Of a stretch of DNA of 64,000 bases, positions 55,195 to 64,000 are shown in pieces. The stretch is from the NCBI RefSeq assembly GCF_900100015.1, contig NZ_FNDD01000005.1, forward strand, positions 62,001 to 126,000. Direction: 5' to 3'. This DNA is from Vibrio xiamenensis (GTDB lineage: Bacteria; Pseudomonadota; Gammaproteobacteria; Enterobacterales; Vibrionaceae). Each line of letters begins with the position of its first letter. The stretch's first letter is position 1. The notes beneath the pieces were generated by a model, which saw only the letters and a list, made by a program, of their open reading frames with translations, searched no databases and was not told the DNA's origin. A program made the translations under genes and the position numbers.

Positions 55195-57075
55195 TTACGA
55201 CAAATGAAGCGCTTTCTCGATTTCTACCAAGCTGGTTGGGTCATCAATGGTCGATGGCACGACATATTCTTCACCATCGGCGATTTGCCGAATCACACGG
55301 CGCAGAATTTTCCCTGAGCGGGTTTTCGGCAAGCGCTCAACCACCAGTGCATGCTTAAAGCACGCCACTGCGCCGATTTCATCGCGCACTTTACCGATCA
55401 ATTCGCTTTCTAATGCGCCCGATTCAACGTCAACGCCGTCTTTCAGCACCACCAAACCTATCGGCAATTGGCCTTTAAGCTCATCATGAATGCCAATAAC
55501 CGCACATTCCGCTACCGCAGGATGGGCGCCAACCACCTCTTCCATCTCACCCGTTGATAGTCGATGGCCTGCAACATTAATCACATCGTCAATGCGCCCC
55601 ATAATGAACAAGTAGCCTTCTTCATCCATGTAACCGCCATCTCCAGATACGTAATAACCCGGAAATTGACCCAAGTAGCCGCTTTGAAAGCGGTCATGGT
55701 TGCGCCATACCGTTGGTAAACAGCTCGGTGGCAACGGGCGTTTAATTGCCACAAAGCCCTGTTGCCCGGGCTGCGCAACGTCACCACTTTCAGTTAGGAT
55801 ATCAATTTGATAGCCAGGGACAGGCTTAGTCGATGAGCCCGCTTTAACCGGCATCACTTCAAGTCCGATTGGATTGGCTGAAATTGCCCAGCCGGTTTCA
55901 GTTTGCCACCAGTGATCTATCACCGGCTTTTGAGTATGCTCTGTGACCCATTGAAGCGTGGGCGGGTCAAGACGTTCACCAGCCATAAAAATCGCTTTAA
56001 GATGGCTTAAGTCATACTGCTTGAGGTAGTCGCCATTAGGGTCTTCTTTTTTGATTGCGCGAAACGCGGTTGGCGCGGAAAAAAGCACATCGACCTGATA
56101 GTCTTGGCAAACTCGCCAAAATGCGCCTGGGTCTGGCGTTTTCACCGGCTTACCTTCAAACAATAATGTCGTGCAACCATGGATAAGCGGTGCATAGACA
56201 ATATAAGAGTGTCCAACCACCCATCCGACATCGGAAGCCGCCCAAAATACCCCATTTTGCGGCATATTGTAGATGGTCAACATCGAATATTTCATCGCCA
56301 CCGCGTGACCGCCATTATCACGTACCACACCTTTGGGTTTCCCCGTCGTGCCCGATGTATACAAAATATATAATGGGTCTGTTGCCAGTACGGGTACGCA
56401 ATCGTGCGGCTCAGCCCTTGACATCGCTTGATGCCAATCCACATCGCGCTCTAAATTGAGCTCTGCAGTACATTGCGGCCTTTGCAGCACCAACACATGT
56501 TTTGGCTTCCAGCGACTGTCCATCACCGCTTTATCGACCAGCGGTTTGTAGGCCAGCGTTTTGTTCACTTCAATGCCGCATGAAGCGGTGATGATTACGC
56601 TTGGCTCAGCATCTTCAATTCGCACCGACAATTCGTTTGGCGCAAAACCGCCAAACACCACCGAATGGATGGCGCCAAGGCGCGCACAGGCCAGCATCGC
56701 CATCACCGCCTCTGGAATCATCGGCATGTAAATCACCACGCGATCGCCTTTCGTCACCCCTAGCTCAGCCAGCATACCGGCAACTTTGGCGACTTCATCA
56801 CGCAGCTCAATATAGGTATAAGTTTTTTGTGACATCGTCACTGGCGAGTCATAAATCAGCGCCGCATGTTCGCCACGCCCCTGCTCGCAATGATAATCCA
56901 GAGCAAGCCAACAGGTATTGAGCTTACCGTTTGGAAACCAGCGCTCAATGCCATGATCATCTTCACCAAGCCCAACCGTTGGCATCTCAAACCAATCGAT
57001 ATTTTGCGCTTGCTCAAGCCAAAATTCAGCAGGCTGATGGATGGCTTTTTGATACTCGTTCTCATAGGCAGACAT
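55195..57075 (-). CDS. prpE: Propionyl-CoA synthetase PrpE
   Basis: A 626-residue AMP-forming acyl-CoA synthetase that activates propionate with ATP and CoA. The adenylate motif YTSGTTGKPKG (near 253) and the C-terminal catalytic lysine in PKTRSGKILRR (near 592) are present. The ATG at 57075 has GGGAG 8 bases upstream; a frame extending to 57126 lacks such a site. It is the last gene of the prp cluster, 79 bases after prpD, and contains an exact matS copy at 56829. Confidence 0.95.
   Translation of the reverse strand: MSAYENEYQKAIHQPAEFWLEQAQNIDWFEMPTVGLGEDDHGIERWFPNGKLNTCWLALDYHCEQGRGEHAALIYDSPVTMSQKTYTYIELRDEVAKVAGMLAELGVTKGDRVVIYMPMIPEAVMAMLACARLGAIHSVVFGGFAPNELSVRIEDAEPSVIITASCGIEVNKTLAYKPLVDKAVMDSRWKPKHVLVLQRPQCTAELNLERDVDWHQAMSRAEPHDCVPVLATDPLYILYTSGTTGKPKGVVRDNGGHAVAMKYSMLTIYNMPQNGVFWAASDVGWVVGHSYIVYAPLIHGCTTLLFEGKPVKTPDPGAFWRVCQDYQVDVLFSAPTAFRAIKKEDPNGDYLKQYDLSHLKAIFMAGERLDPPTLQWVTEHTQKPVIDHWWQTETGWAISANPIGLEVMPVKAGSSTKPVPGYQIDILTESGDVAQPGQQGFVAIKRPLPPSCLPTVWRNHDRFQSGYLGQFPGYYVSGDGGYMDEEGYLFIMGRIDDVINVAGHRLSTGEMEEVVGAHPAVAECAVIGIHDELKGQLPIGLVVLKDGVDVESGALESELIGKVRDEIGAVACFKHALVVERLPKTRSGKILRRVIRQIADGEEYVVPSTIDDPTSLVEIEKALHLS
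56829..56841. promoter_or_regulatory. matS: matS site 5 (exact), inside prpE
   Basis: GTGACATCGTCAC fits the MatP consensus exactly. Confidence 0.85.
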
Positions 57076-57154
57076 AACAGGTACTCCCTCAAGGTCGGCT
57101 TCGCCATTTATGATTGTATGGGTCACGGCGAAGCCTAAGATTTGAAGACAGACG

Positions 57155-58606
57155 TTAATTAATCATAAACAGCTGCATAAACTCATTAACCGGCGTTTGT
57201 TCAAGAGTCGATTGGTCCTTACACAGCGCAAAGATTTGCTCTACTCGACTCTGCGGGAAGCGAGTTTGCAGGTTGCGAATAAATTTCTGCTCAAGAACCG
57301 GAATTCCCTCTTCGCGGCGACGGCGATGACCAATTGGGTACTCAACTTCAACTTTTTCACTGTGGCTGCCATCGCGATAGAAAATTTGAATCGCATTGGC
57401 AATCGAGCGTTTATCCGCTTCCAGATACTCTTTGCTGTAGCGTGCGTCTTCGATAATTTCCATTTTGCTGCGCAGCACATCAATGCGAGGGTCGCCTTTA
57501 TGGAAGCTATCTTCGTAGTGCTCTGCGACTAAATCGCCATAGATAAGCGGCACGGCAATCATGTATTGCAAGCAGTGGTCACGGTCTGCTGGGTTGGCAA
57601 GTTCGCCCTGTTTGGAAATAATACGAATCGCCGATTCGTGCGTGGTGACTTCAATGCGTTCAATCTCATCAAGGCGGTCTTTAACTTGCTCGTGCAAGGT
57701 GACCGCGCACTCGACTGCGGTTTGTGAATGGAACTCAGCTGGGAACGAGATCTTGAACAGCACATTTTCCATTACATAGCTTGAAAACGCTTGATTCACT
57801 TTGAACGCTTCGCCGTTAAACAACACATCGTAGTAGCCCCATTTCGGCGCGCTCAGTACCGTTGGAATGCCCATCTCGCCTTTCATCGCAATCATGGCTA
57901 AACGCACGGCGCGTGAAGTTGCGTCTCCCGCCGCCCACGATTTACGCGAGCCTGCATTCGGCGCATGACGGTAAGTCCGTAGCGAACAACCATCTACCCA
58001 GGCGTGTGATACCGCATTGATGATCTGCTCTAAATCACCGCCAAGCATTTTAGTCACTACCGCCGTTGAGGCGACACGTACCAAAAGTACATGGTCAAGA
58101 CCGACACGGTTGTAACTGTTTTCAAGCGCTAAAACACCCTGAATTTCATGGGCTTTGATCATCGCCGTCAACACCTCTTTCATGGTCAACGGCGCTTTAC
58201 CTTGTGACAGTGCAACGCGGCTCAAATAGTCAGCTGTCGCGAGAATGCCGCCAAGGTTATCCGATGGATGTCCCCATTCTGCCGCCAGCCAAGTATCGTT
58301 AAAGTCCAGCCAGCGAATCATGCAGCCGATGTTAAATGCTGCTGTGATTGGGTCGAGTTCGTGAGAGGTACCAGGCACCCGCGCACCATTTTGTACTGTG
58401 ATCCCGGGAACCAATGGCCCCATGTGTTTGGTACACTCAGGAAAACGCAGCGCCAGTAAACCGCAGCCCAGTGTGTCCATCAAACAGTTACGAGCTGTAT
58501 CGTAGGCTTCGCTGGAGGTAATTTCGCTATTTGCCACGTATTGTGCAATTTGAACCAAGAGTTCGTCCGGTTGTGGACGTTCGTTCATTTCTACATTCTG
58601 ACTCAT
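57155..58606 (-). CDS. prpD: 2-methylcitrate dehydratase PrpD
   Basis: A 483-residue MmgE/PrpD-family enzyme that dehydrates 2-methylcitrate to cis-2-methylaconitate. Conserved segments are [21 protein letters not shown] (near 100-120), [25 protein letters not shown] and [12 protein letters not shown]. It needs no iron-sulfur cluster. I see no acnD or prpF in this cluster, so it uses the enterobacterial route rather than the acnD-prpF route I recall for V. cholerae. An AAGGA motif precedes the ATG. Confidence 0.96.
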   Translation of the reverse strand: MSQNVEMNERPQPDELLVQIAQYVANSEITSSEAYDTARNCLMDTLGCGLLALRFPECTKHMGPLVPGITVQNGARVPGTSHELDPITAAFNIGCMIRWLDFNDTWLAAEWGHPSDNLGGILATADYLSRVALSQGKAPLTMKEVLTAMIKAHEIQGVLALENSYNRVGLDHVLLVRVASTAVVTKMLGGDLEQIINAVSHAWVDGCSLRTYRHAPNAGSRKSWAAGDATSRAVRLAMIAMKGEMGIPTVLSAPKWGYYDVLFNGEAFKVNQAFSSYVMENVLFKISFPAEFHSQTAVECAVTLHEQVKDRLDEIERIEVTTHESAIRIISKQGELANPADRDHCLQYMIAVPLIYGDLVAEHYEDSFHKGDPRIDVLRSKMEIIEDARYSKEYLEADKRSIANAIQIFYRDGSHSEKVEVEYPIGHRRRREEGIPVLEQKFIRNLQTRFPQSRVEQIFALCKDQSTLEQTPVNEFMQLFMIN

Positions 58607-58640
58607 GATATATCCTTATTTTTCAATTTTTGCCAATGAG

Positions 58641-59768
58641 TTAACGCTGCTCTATCGGTAACCAAGTTTGATGTTCGGGGCCTTGATAATCGGCGCTTGG
58701 ACGAATGATGCGGTTGTTAGCGCGCTGCTCATAGACATGCGCTGCCCAGCCGGTCAGGCGACTCATGACAAATATCGGCGTAAAAAGTGGTGTGGGAATG
58801 TTCATAAAGTGATACGCCGATGCGTGGAAAAAGTCGGCGTTACAAAACAAGTCTTTCTCGCGTTTCATTACCGCTTCCACTCGTTCAGACACCGCATACA
58901 GGTGTGCATCTTGCGCCGACTCAGACAAGGCTTTCGACCAACGCTTTATCAGCGCATTACGGGGATCGCTTTGTCGATAAATAGCGTGGCCAAAGCCCAT
59001 GATTTTGTCTTTGTTTTTAAGCATTTCAAGAATGCGCCCTTCCGCTTCATCGGGCGTTTTCCAATCTTGGATCATCGCCATGGCCGCTTCGTTTGCGCCA
59101 CCATGCAGTGGGCCGCGTAAGGTGCCGATTGCCGCCGTCACACAGGAATGAATATCGGACAGGGTCGACGCGCACACCCTCGCAGCAAAAGTTGAAGCGT
59201 TGAATTCATGCTCGGCATATAAAATCAATGAGCAATGCATCACTTGCTTATGCAGCGCAGACGGTGATTGACCGGTCAGCATTTTAAGAAAGTAACCGCC
59301 GATGGAGTCTTCACTGTGATCTTCGGTGTCAATACGTACACCATCATGACTGTAGCGATACCAGTAACAAATGATGGCGGGAAACGTCGCCAACATGCGC
59401 TCAGTCGCTGACACTTGCTGATCAAAACTCTGTTCTTGCTCAAGATTGCCGAGCATCGAACACCCTGTGCGCATCACATCCATCGGATGCGCATCGGCAG
59501 GAATCAATTCCAATGCGGTTTTTAGCGCTTGCGGCAAGCCTCGAAGGCCAATTAAGCGCGTTTTGTAACTATCGAGTTGTTGCTGATTCGGTAAATGGCC
59601 GATGAGCAGCAGATGCGCCACTTCTTCAAATTCGGCGTGATTAGCAAGGTCAGTAATGTCATAACCACGATAGGTTAAGCCAGTGCCGGTTTTTCCAACC
59701 GTACATAATGCAGTGGTGCCAGCACTTTGGCCGCGCAATCCTGCGCCGCCGAGCTCTTTATTAGGCAT
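58641..59768 (-). CDS. prpC: 2-methylcitrate synthase PrpC
   Basis: A 375-residue citrate-synthase-family enzyme that joins propionyl-CoA and oxaloacetate. Active-site parts are LRGPLHGGANEAAM (histidine near 225), GFGHAIYRQSDPR (second histidine near 264) and the aspartate in KEKDLFCNADFFHASAY. The ribosome-binding site AAGGAG lies 7 bases before the ATG. It precedes prpD by 34 bases. Confidence 0.95.
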   Translation of the reverse strand: MPNKELGGAGLRGQSAGTTALCTVGKTGTGLTYRGYDITDLANHAEFEEVAHLLLIGHLPNQQQLDSYKTRLIGLRGLPQALKTALELIPADAHPMDVMRTGCSMLGNLEQEQSFDQQVSATERMLATFPAIICYWYRYSHDGVRIDTEDHSEDSIGGYFLKMLTGQSPSALHKQVMHCSLILYAEHEFNASTFAARVCASTLSDIHSCVTAAIGTLRGPLHGGANEAAMAMIQDWKTPDEAEGRILEMLKNKDKIMGFGHAIYRQSDPRNALIKRWSKALSESAQDAHLYAVSERVEAVMKREKDLFCNADFFHASAYHFMNIPTPLFTPIFVMSRLTGWAAHVYEQRANNRIIRPSADYQGPEHQTWLPIEQR

Positions 59769-59877
59769 GTTGAACTCCTTTTGACCACCCGCAGGCTCTC
59801 TTTGGAGCGATGACTGTCAAGTGGTCGATTTCACGTTATTGGATTAGGAATGAACGATGTTGCTCTGTTGCCAAACG

Positions 59878-60768
59878 TTACTTGGCAAACAAACGGTCCA
59901 GCGTTTGTTCGTATTGGTGATAATTGAGATAGTCGTACAACTCAGTTCGTGTCTGCATGCTATCAACAAGCGCACTTTGGTTGCCTTCTGCCAATAGATG
60001 GCGATACACCATTTCAGCGGCTTTGTTCATCGCGCGAAACGCGCTCAGCGGATACAAAACCATATCGACATTGACTTCTGCCAGTTGGTCGCAGCTGTAC
60101 AGTGGCGTTTGACCAAACTCGGTAATATTGGCAAGGATCGGCACCGGTTTGCCCGTTGCTTGCATCAAGGCGGTATAGAACTGCTGATACTGATTAAGCT
60201 CAGTCATCGCCTCAGGGAAAATCATGTCGGCGCCCGCTTCAACATACGCAATCGCACGCTCAATCGCGCTGTCCATACCTTCGACGGCCAATGCGTCGGT
60301 GCGCGCCATGATCACAAATTCCTGATCGGTTTTGGCATCAACGGCAGACTTAACGCGATCCACCATCTCTGAGGTGCTGACAATCGCTTTATTTGGGCGA
60401 TGACCGCAGCGTTTTTGCGCCACTTGATCTTCCATATGCACCGCCGCTGCCCCCGCTTTTTCCAGGCTTTTGATGGTGCGTGCAATGCTAAAAGTGCCGC
60501 CAAATCCAGTATCAATATCCACCAGCAGCGGTAAATCACACGCATTGGTAATACGCTCAACATCAACCAACACATCGTTAAGCGTGGTAATGCCTAAATC
60601 GGGTAGACCGTAGGAAGCGTTAGCAATGCCCCCGCCAGATAGATAAATCGCTTGGTGGCCAAGCTGTTTGGCCATCAAAGCACAATATGGATTGATGGTA
60701 CCGACGATTTGCAGCGGCCGATTAGCCTCTACTGCGTGTCTGAATTTTGCCCCTGGCGAAACGCTCAT
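59878..60768 (-). CDS. prpB: 2-methylisocitrate lyase PrpB
   Basis: A 296-residue isocitrate-lyase-superfamily enzyme that splits 2-methylisocitrate to pyruvate and succinate, the last step of the cycle. The active-site cysteine loop is [10 protein letters not shown] (near 118-127), where many PrpB read KKCGH. Other segments are DIDTGFG (near 85) and [10 protein letters not shown] (near 157). A GGAGAGG motif precedes the ATG. It is the first enzyme gene of the cluster, 56 bases after the regulator gene. Confidence 0.96.
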   Translation of the reverse strand: MSVSPGAKFRHAVEANRPLQIVGTINPYCALMAKQLGHQAIYLSGGGIANASYGLPDLGITTLNDVLVDVERITNACDLPLLVDIDTGFGGTFSIARTIKSLEKAGAAAVHMEDQVAQKRCGHRPNKAIVSTSEMVDRVKSAVDAKTDQEFVIMARTDALAVEGMDSAIERAIAYVEAGADMIFPEAMTELNQYQQFYTALMQATGKPVPILANITEFGQTPLYSCDQLAEVNVDMVLYPLSAFRAMNKAAEMVYRHLLAEGNQSALVDSMQTRTELYDYLNYHQYEQTLDRLFAK

Positions 60769-60824
60769 GGCTGCCTCTCCTTCGTTATGATGTCTCTAGG
60801 CTTGAGACCTAATGTGGTTAACGG

Positions 60825-61511
60825 TTAACTCATCTGCTGCTCTATCAATGCGCGGCTGCGAGAAATATGGCGCCGCATCAGCATTTCAGCTAACTCTTCA
60901 TCTTTTTGTTCAATGGCTTGCAAAATAAAATGGTGTTCTTGCAGCGCTTCCGTCGGGCGCGAATGGGCACGCGGTGACTGATAGCGGTACATGCGCAGTA
61001 AGTGATACAACTCACCGCACAGCAAATTGGTCAGCTGTTGGTTACGGCTGGCTTTAATGATTCGATAATGGAAATCAAAGTCGCCTTGTTGATGGAAATA
61101 AGACGCCCCTTCAACTTGTTCGATATGCTCGCCGTGCGCATTGAGCAGCGCTCGCAAGCCTTCAAGCTCCTGACTTGTGATATGACGCGCCGCAAGGCGT
61201 GCTGCCATTCCCTCTAATGCTTCACGCACCGCATATAGCTCAACCAATTTCTCGAGCGAGAGCGTAATCACCCGTGCGCCAACATGGGGAATGCGCTCAA
61301 TCAGCCCTAGACCTTCAATGCGCATGATCGCCTCGCGCAGCGGACCGCGACTGACTTGAAAGCGCTTGGCGATTTCCGGTTCTGAAATTTTACTGCCCGG
61401 CGCGAAATCGCCACGCACTATGGCTTCAATAAAATATTCGGTCAGGTTGGCTGACTTGGTGAGCTCGCGTTCGTTGAGCGGCTTGTTGGTGGTGGTCGAC
61501 GCTGTATCCAT
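60825..61511 (-). CDS. GntR family (FadR/FCD type) regulator of the prp genes
   Basis: A 228-residue transcription factor. The N-terminal winged helix-turn-helix (about 20-85, ISEPEIAKRFQVSRGPLREAIMRIEGLGLIERIPHVGARV) is followed by an all-helical FCD ligand domain (about 95-220) with metal-ligand histidines in FDFHYRI and EHH. It is first in the series with prpB, so it likely controls the prp genes in answer to a methylcitrate-pathway intermediate. The usual enterobacterial regulator PrpR is a sigma-54 activator; none is seen here. Two identical palindromes upstream are likely its operators. Confidence 0.9.
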   Translation of the reverse strand: MDTASTTTNKPLNERELTKSANLTEYFIEAIVRGDFAPGSKISEPEIAKRFQVSRGPLREAIMRIEGLGLIERIPHVGARVITLSLEKLVELYAVREALEGMAARLAARHITSQELEGLRALLNAHGEHIEQVEGASYFHQQGDFDFHYRIIKASRNQQLTNLLCGELYHLLRMYRYQSPRAHSRPTEALQEHHFILQAIEQKDEELAEMLMRRHISRSRALIEQQMS

Positions 61512-61591
61512 ATCCCGTCCGTTTATTGCATTTGATTGAGTCAGATAGCCGTAACAGAACTTAACGTGACGCCAAATGTTGACACTTCTTT

Positions 61592-61603
61592 ATTGTCGAC
61601 AAT
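61592..61603. promoter_or_regulatory. Proposed GntR operator, copy 1
   Basis: ATTGTCGACAAT is a perfect 12-bp palindrome, about 80 bases upstream of the regulator start. It is repeated exactly 62 bases further upstream. Confidence 0.72.
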
Positions 61604-61653
61604 GTAAGTTCACAGGACATAAATTAGTCAATTTATCGGATTAAATATAGTAA

Positions 61654-61665
61654 ATTGTCGACAAT
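61654..61665. promoter_or_regulatory. Proposed GntR operator, copy 2
   Basis: ATTGTCGACAAT is repeated here, extended to AAATTGTCGACAATTT (61652-61667). Centre-to-centre distance to copy 1 is 62 bases, close to six helix turns, which places both on one DNA face. Confidence 0.75.
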
Positions 61666-61667
61666 TT

Positions 61668-62076
61668 AGACTAATGTCGTAGAGCAAACGAGCCCAACAA
61701 CAGAACTATGAGGTTATGTAATCCATTGTTTAATAAAACTTTATTTCAATTAACCAGCTAAAAAAGCGAATATTTCATCAATGTGCGCTGCGACTTTGGT
61801 CAAAGCCGCTCGATATCGCGCGTTAATAACCAAATTTGAGTGGAAAAATGACCGAGCTAACCCCTGCCTAGCAGCACAGATGGGCGTTCGAAAAACACGG
61901 GGATTCGAAAAGTAAAAGCTGGGGCAGATTTGAGAAACCCATCATTGATTGACGGAATCAATGTATTGCCAACCAAACGGCCAAGTTTTATGCCTATACT
62001 CAGGTAAGCGCTTCTATTGCGTAGAAAAATATTAGAGCATATACTCTAAATAATTATTAAAACTTCAGGCTGATTA
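61668..62076. other. Intergenic stretch between the prp regulator and the TolC-family gene
   Basis: About 400 bases without a convincing gene. It includes an inverted repeat ATTGATT-GACGG-AATCAAT (61944-61962) and the tolC-type promoter described separately. The middle part (61700-61930) holds nothing I can name. Confidence 0.5.
62017..62049 (+). promoter_or_regulatory. Proposed promoter and operator of the TolC/HlyD export genes
   Basis: TTGCGT (62017-62022) and TATACT (62040-62045) are separated by 17 bases. The -10 lies inside a perfect inverted repeat TTAGAG-CATATA-CTCTAA (62032-62049), suggesting a repressor that covers it. The ATG is about 27 bases downstream of the repeat. Confidence 0.6.
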
Positions 62077-63480
62077 ATGCGTCGACTTACTTTTTTTATC
62101 GCTTGTCTCGGTTTTTCCTCATCAAACCTATGTGCTGCGCCGATTAGCTTTATCGAAGCGTGGCAGATGGTTCAGCAAGACAATCATTCGCTGGCCGCAC
62201 AGCGAGCCAATGTTGAGCGGTATCAACATCTGCAAAATGCCAGTTCAGCCAAAAATTGGCCATCGATAACGTTAGGCGCCAATTACACTCGGTTAGACAA
62301 CGACATCACGCTTTCCGGTCAGCAGATTGTCGACAGTAGCGGGCAAAGCATCTCGATTCCAGCGAGCGTTGCCAGCAGTGAACTGGGCGCCATTATCAGC
62401 AGTTTGGGGAACCTCACTTCCACCATTACCGAGCAAGATGTCTTTAGCTCATCGATTCGCGCTATTTGGCCAATTTTTACTGGCGGACGGATTAGCGCTG
62501 CGCAGCAGGCCGCTGAGAGCAAAAAGATGCAAGCGCAAAGCGAACTGGCAATGGAAGTTCAGGCGCGATTTGAAGATCTCAGCAAATACTATTTCAGCGT
62601 GCTGCTGGCACAAGATGTCTTAAATACACGGCAATTGGTGGTACAAGGATTAACCCGCCACTACCACAACGCAATTAAACTTGAGCAACAAGGTCAAATC
62701 GCTCATGTTGAACGTCTGCAAGCTCAAGCTGCGTTAGACCGAGCCAACGTTGAGCACAACAAAGCAAGAAACAATCTCAAAATTGCCCAAAGTGCGCTGA
62801 CGCAAATTCTCAACCAAGTAGTGAATGTCGAACCGGGTGATAGCCTATTTACCAATGCTAATCTGCCACCTTTGACGGCGTTTGTTGACCAGACCTTGGC
62901 GAACTATCCCGGCCTTTCGATTCTCGATGCCAAAGAACAGCAAGCACGCAGCTTAATCAAAGCGGAACAAGGTAAATACTATCCCAATGTCTACCTTTAC
63001 GGTGATTACAGCCTGTATGAGGACGACTCACTTGCCAGTCAACTTAAGCCTGACTGGTTAGTCGGTATTGGCGTGAGCATTCCACTCATCGACAACTCGG
63101 GAAGAAGTGACAACGTCGCGGCAGCGCAAAGTGCCGTGAAGCAAGTCAGACATAAAAAGGCTCAAGCAAAACAAGATCTTAACGTATTAGTGCAAAAGAC
63201 GTATTACCAAGCAGAGCAAGCGCAGCAAGAAGTGCAAGGCTTAGCATCCAGCATCGAATTAGCGCAGGAGAATCTCACGTTACACCAAAAAGCCTTTGCA
63301 CAAGGTGTGTCGACGTCGACCGATGTGGTTGACGCCGAGCTCAATCTTGCCAGCGTTAAAACTCAGCGCGCAGCGGCCAAATACAACTATGTCATTGCCC
63401 TGTCGCGTCTGCTTGCGCTGTCCAATGAGATGGACAGTTTTGCCCAGTACCAATCCACTCCAGCCATCACCGCACATTAA
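62077..63480 (+). CDS. TolC-family outer-membrane efflux protein
   Basis: A 467-residue outer-membrane channel protein. A signal peptide (about 1-21, ending LCAA) is followed by two OEP repeats rich in long Ala/Gln helices (about 25-230 and 250-450), each with a beta strand pair such as ITLGANYTRLDND and VYLYGDYSLYED. It would form the trimeric exit duct of a tripartite exporter. The HlyD-type gene follows after 9 bases. Substrate is not evident. Confidence 0.9.
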   Translation: MRRLTFFIACLGFSSSNLCAAPISFIEAWQMVQQDNHSLAAQRANVERYQHLQNASSAKNWPSITLGANYTRLDNDITLSGQQIVDSSGQSISIPASVASSELGAIISSLGNLTSTITEQDVFSSSIRAIWPIFTGGRISAAQQAAESKKMQAQSELAMEVQARFEDLSKYYFSVLLAQDVLNTRQLVVQGLTRHYHNAIKLEQQGQIAHVERLQAQAALDRANVEHNKARNNLKIAQSALTQILNQVVNVEPGDSLFTNANLPPLTAFVDQTLANYPGLSILDAKEQQARSLIKAEQGKYYPNVYLYGDYSLYEDDSLASQLKPDWLVGIGVSIPLIDNSGRSDNVAAAQSAVKQVRHKKAQAKQDLNVLVQKTYYQAEQAQQEVQGLASSIELAQENLTLHQKAFAQGVSTSTDVVDAELNLASVKTQRAAAKYNYVIALSRLLALSNEMDSFAQYQSTPAITAH

Positions 63481-63489
63481 GGAATCATA

Positions 63490-64000
63490 ATGAAAGCGCT
63501 AAGAATTTCTCTATTGTCTGTCTGCGTTATCGCTTTGCTGGGTTGGATTGCGGTGAGCTTTTATCGCGCCTATCAGCCCGCGCCGTTTCGCCTGCAAGGG
63601 CAAATAGAATCGCAGCAATACAGTATCTCTTCAAAAGTTGCTGGGCGAATTGACAAGGTCTTGGTACGTAAAGGTGAGCAAGTAAAAAAAGGTCAGCTGA
63701 TTTTCACTCTGCACAGTCCTGAAATCGAAGCGAAGCTCGAACAAGCCTTAGCCAATAAAGAAGCGGCGGGAGCACTGGCCGATGAAGCTCAACAAGGCGC
63801 GCGCGAACAGCAAATTCAAGCGGCGAAAGATCAATGGCTAAAAGCCAAGGCCGCCACCGACCTTCGAGAAAAAACCTATCTTCGAGTCAACAACTTATAT
63901 CAAGACGGTGTGGTTGCAGAACAAAAACGCGACGAAGTCAAAACCCAATGGCAAGCGGCGAAATACACTGAAAGTGCGGCTTATCAGATGTATCAAATGG
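63490..64000 (+). CDS. HlyD-family periplasmic adaptor, cut by the right edge
   Basis: The first 170 codons of a membrane-fusion protein. One N-terminal membrane helix (about 7-27) is followed by a lipoyl-like half-motif (SSKVAGRIDKVLVRKGEQVKKG, about 48-69) and a long alpha-helical hairpin with many Ala, Gln and Lys residues. This is the EmrA/HlyD type that links an inner-membrane exporter to TolC. AAGGAAT precedes the ATG. The partner exporter is probably to the right of the window. Confidence 0.88.
   Translation, partial: MKALRISLLSVCVIALLGWIAVSFYRAYQPAPFRLQGQIESQQYSISSKVAGRIDKVLVRKGEQVKKGQLIFTLHSPEIEAKLEQALANKEAAGALADEAQQGAREQQIQAAKDQWLKAKAATDLREKTYLRVNNLYQDGVVAEQKRDEVKTQWQAAKYTESAAYQMYQM

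Noticed and set aside
1..64000. CRISPR arrays, IS elements, tRNA or rRNA genes, toxin-antitoxin pairs
   Set aside because: Looked for by reading; none was seen.

Overview
The window looks like the replication-terminus region of the large chromosome of a Vibrio (Vibrionaceae, Gammaproteobacteria). The main evidence is gene order. The blocks ccoNOQP(H), matP-lonH-fabA-rmf, uup-rlmL, zapC-pyrD, a 1,612-residue NAD-glutamate dehydrogenase, pepN, prc-proQ-msrC, letA-letB-rsmF, yccA-tusE-yccX-rlmI and an Aap-type amino-acid importer are the ones I expect on Vibrio chromosome 1. Species cannot be named from the sequence alone. No IS element, prophage, integron, CRISPR array, tRNA or rRNA gene was seen; the region is mostly core genome.

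Left part (1-5.4 kb): the cbb3 oxidase operon runs leftward to the window edge. Beside it is a 460-bp gene-free stretch that holds a 28-bp site with the architecture of a chromosome-dimer resolution site (dif: XerC arm, 6-bp centre, XerD arm). Next is matP, the Ter macrodomain organiser. Five exact copies of its 13-bp target matS (GTGACRNYGTCAC) lie at 15.3, 22.5, 37.6, 51.7 and 56.8 kb. dif, matP and the matS cluster together place the window at the terminus.

Middle part (5.4-42.5 kb): housekeeping genes for fatty-acid synthesis (fabA, with adjacent FadR- and FabR-like sites), ribosome hibernation and modification (rmf, rlmL, uup, rsmF), pyrimidine synthesis (pyrD), division (zapC), glutamate catabolism, proteolysis (lonH, pepN, prc), the RNA chaperone ProQ, and envelope lipid transport (letA/letB). 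A small RNA homologous in layout to SdsR, with a sigma-S-like promoter, follows rsmF. Further right are a PEP-synthase-like pseudoenzyme divergent from a DAHP synthase, a c-di-GMP-binding YajQ, and a Met8-type siroheme enzyme that seems to keep a decayed half of a SUMT domain.

Right part (42.5-64 kb): the aapJQMP importer, a BI-1 family membrane protein, tusE/yccX/rlmI, queC-queE for queuosine, a HAD phosphatase, a Nudix-PAP2 fusion, a GNAT enzyme, and a complete 2-methylcitrate (propionate) cluster gntR-prpB-prpC-prpD-prpE with two identical palindromes upstream. The window ends in a TolC/HlyD export pair cut by the right edge.

I found no clearly new defence or mobile system. The most notable items are the dif/matS terminus signature, the SdsR-like RNA, and three proteins carrying degenerate catalytic domains.
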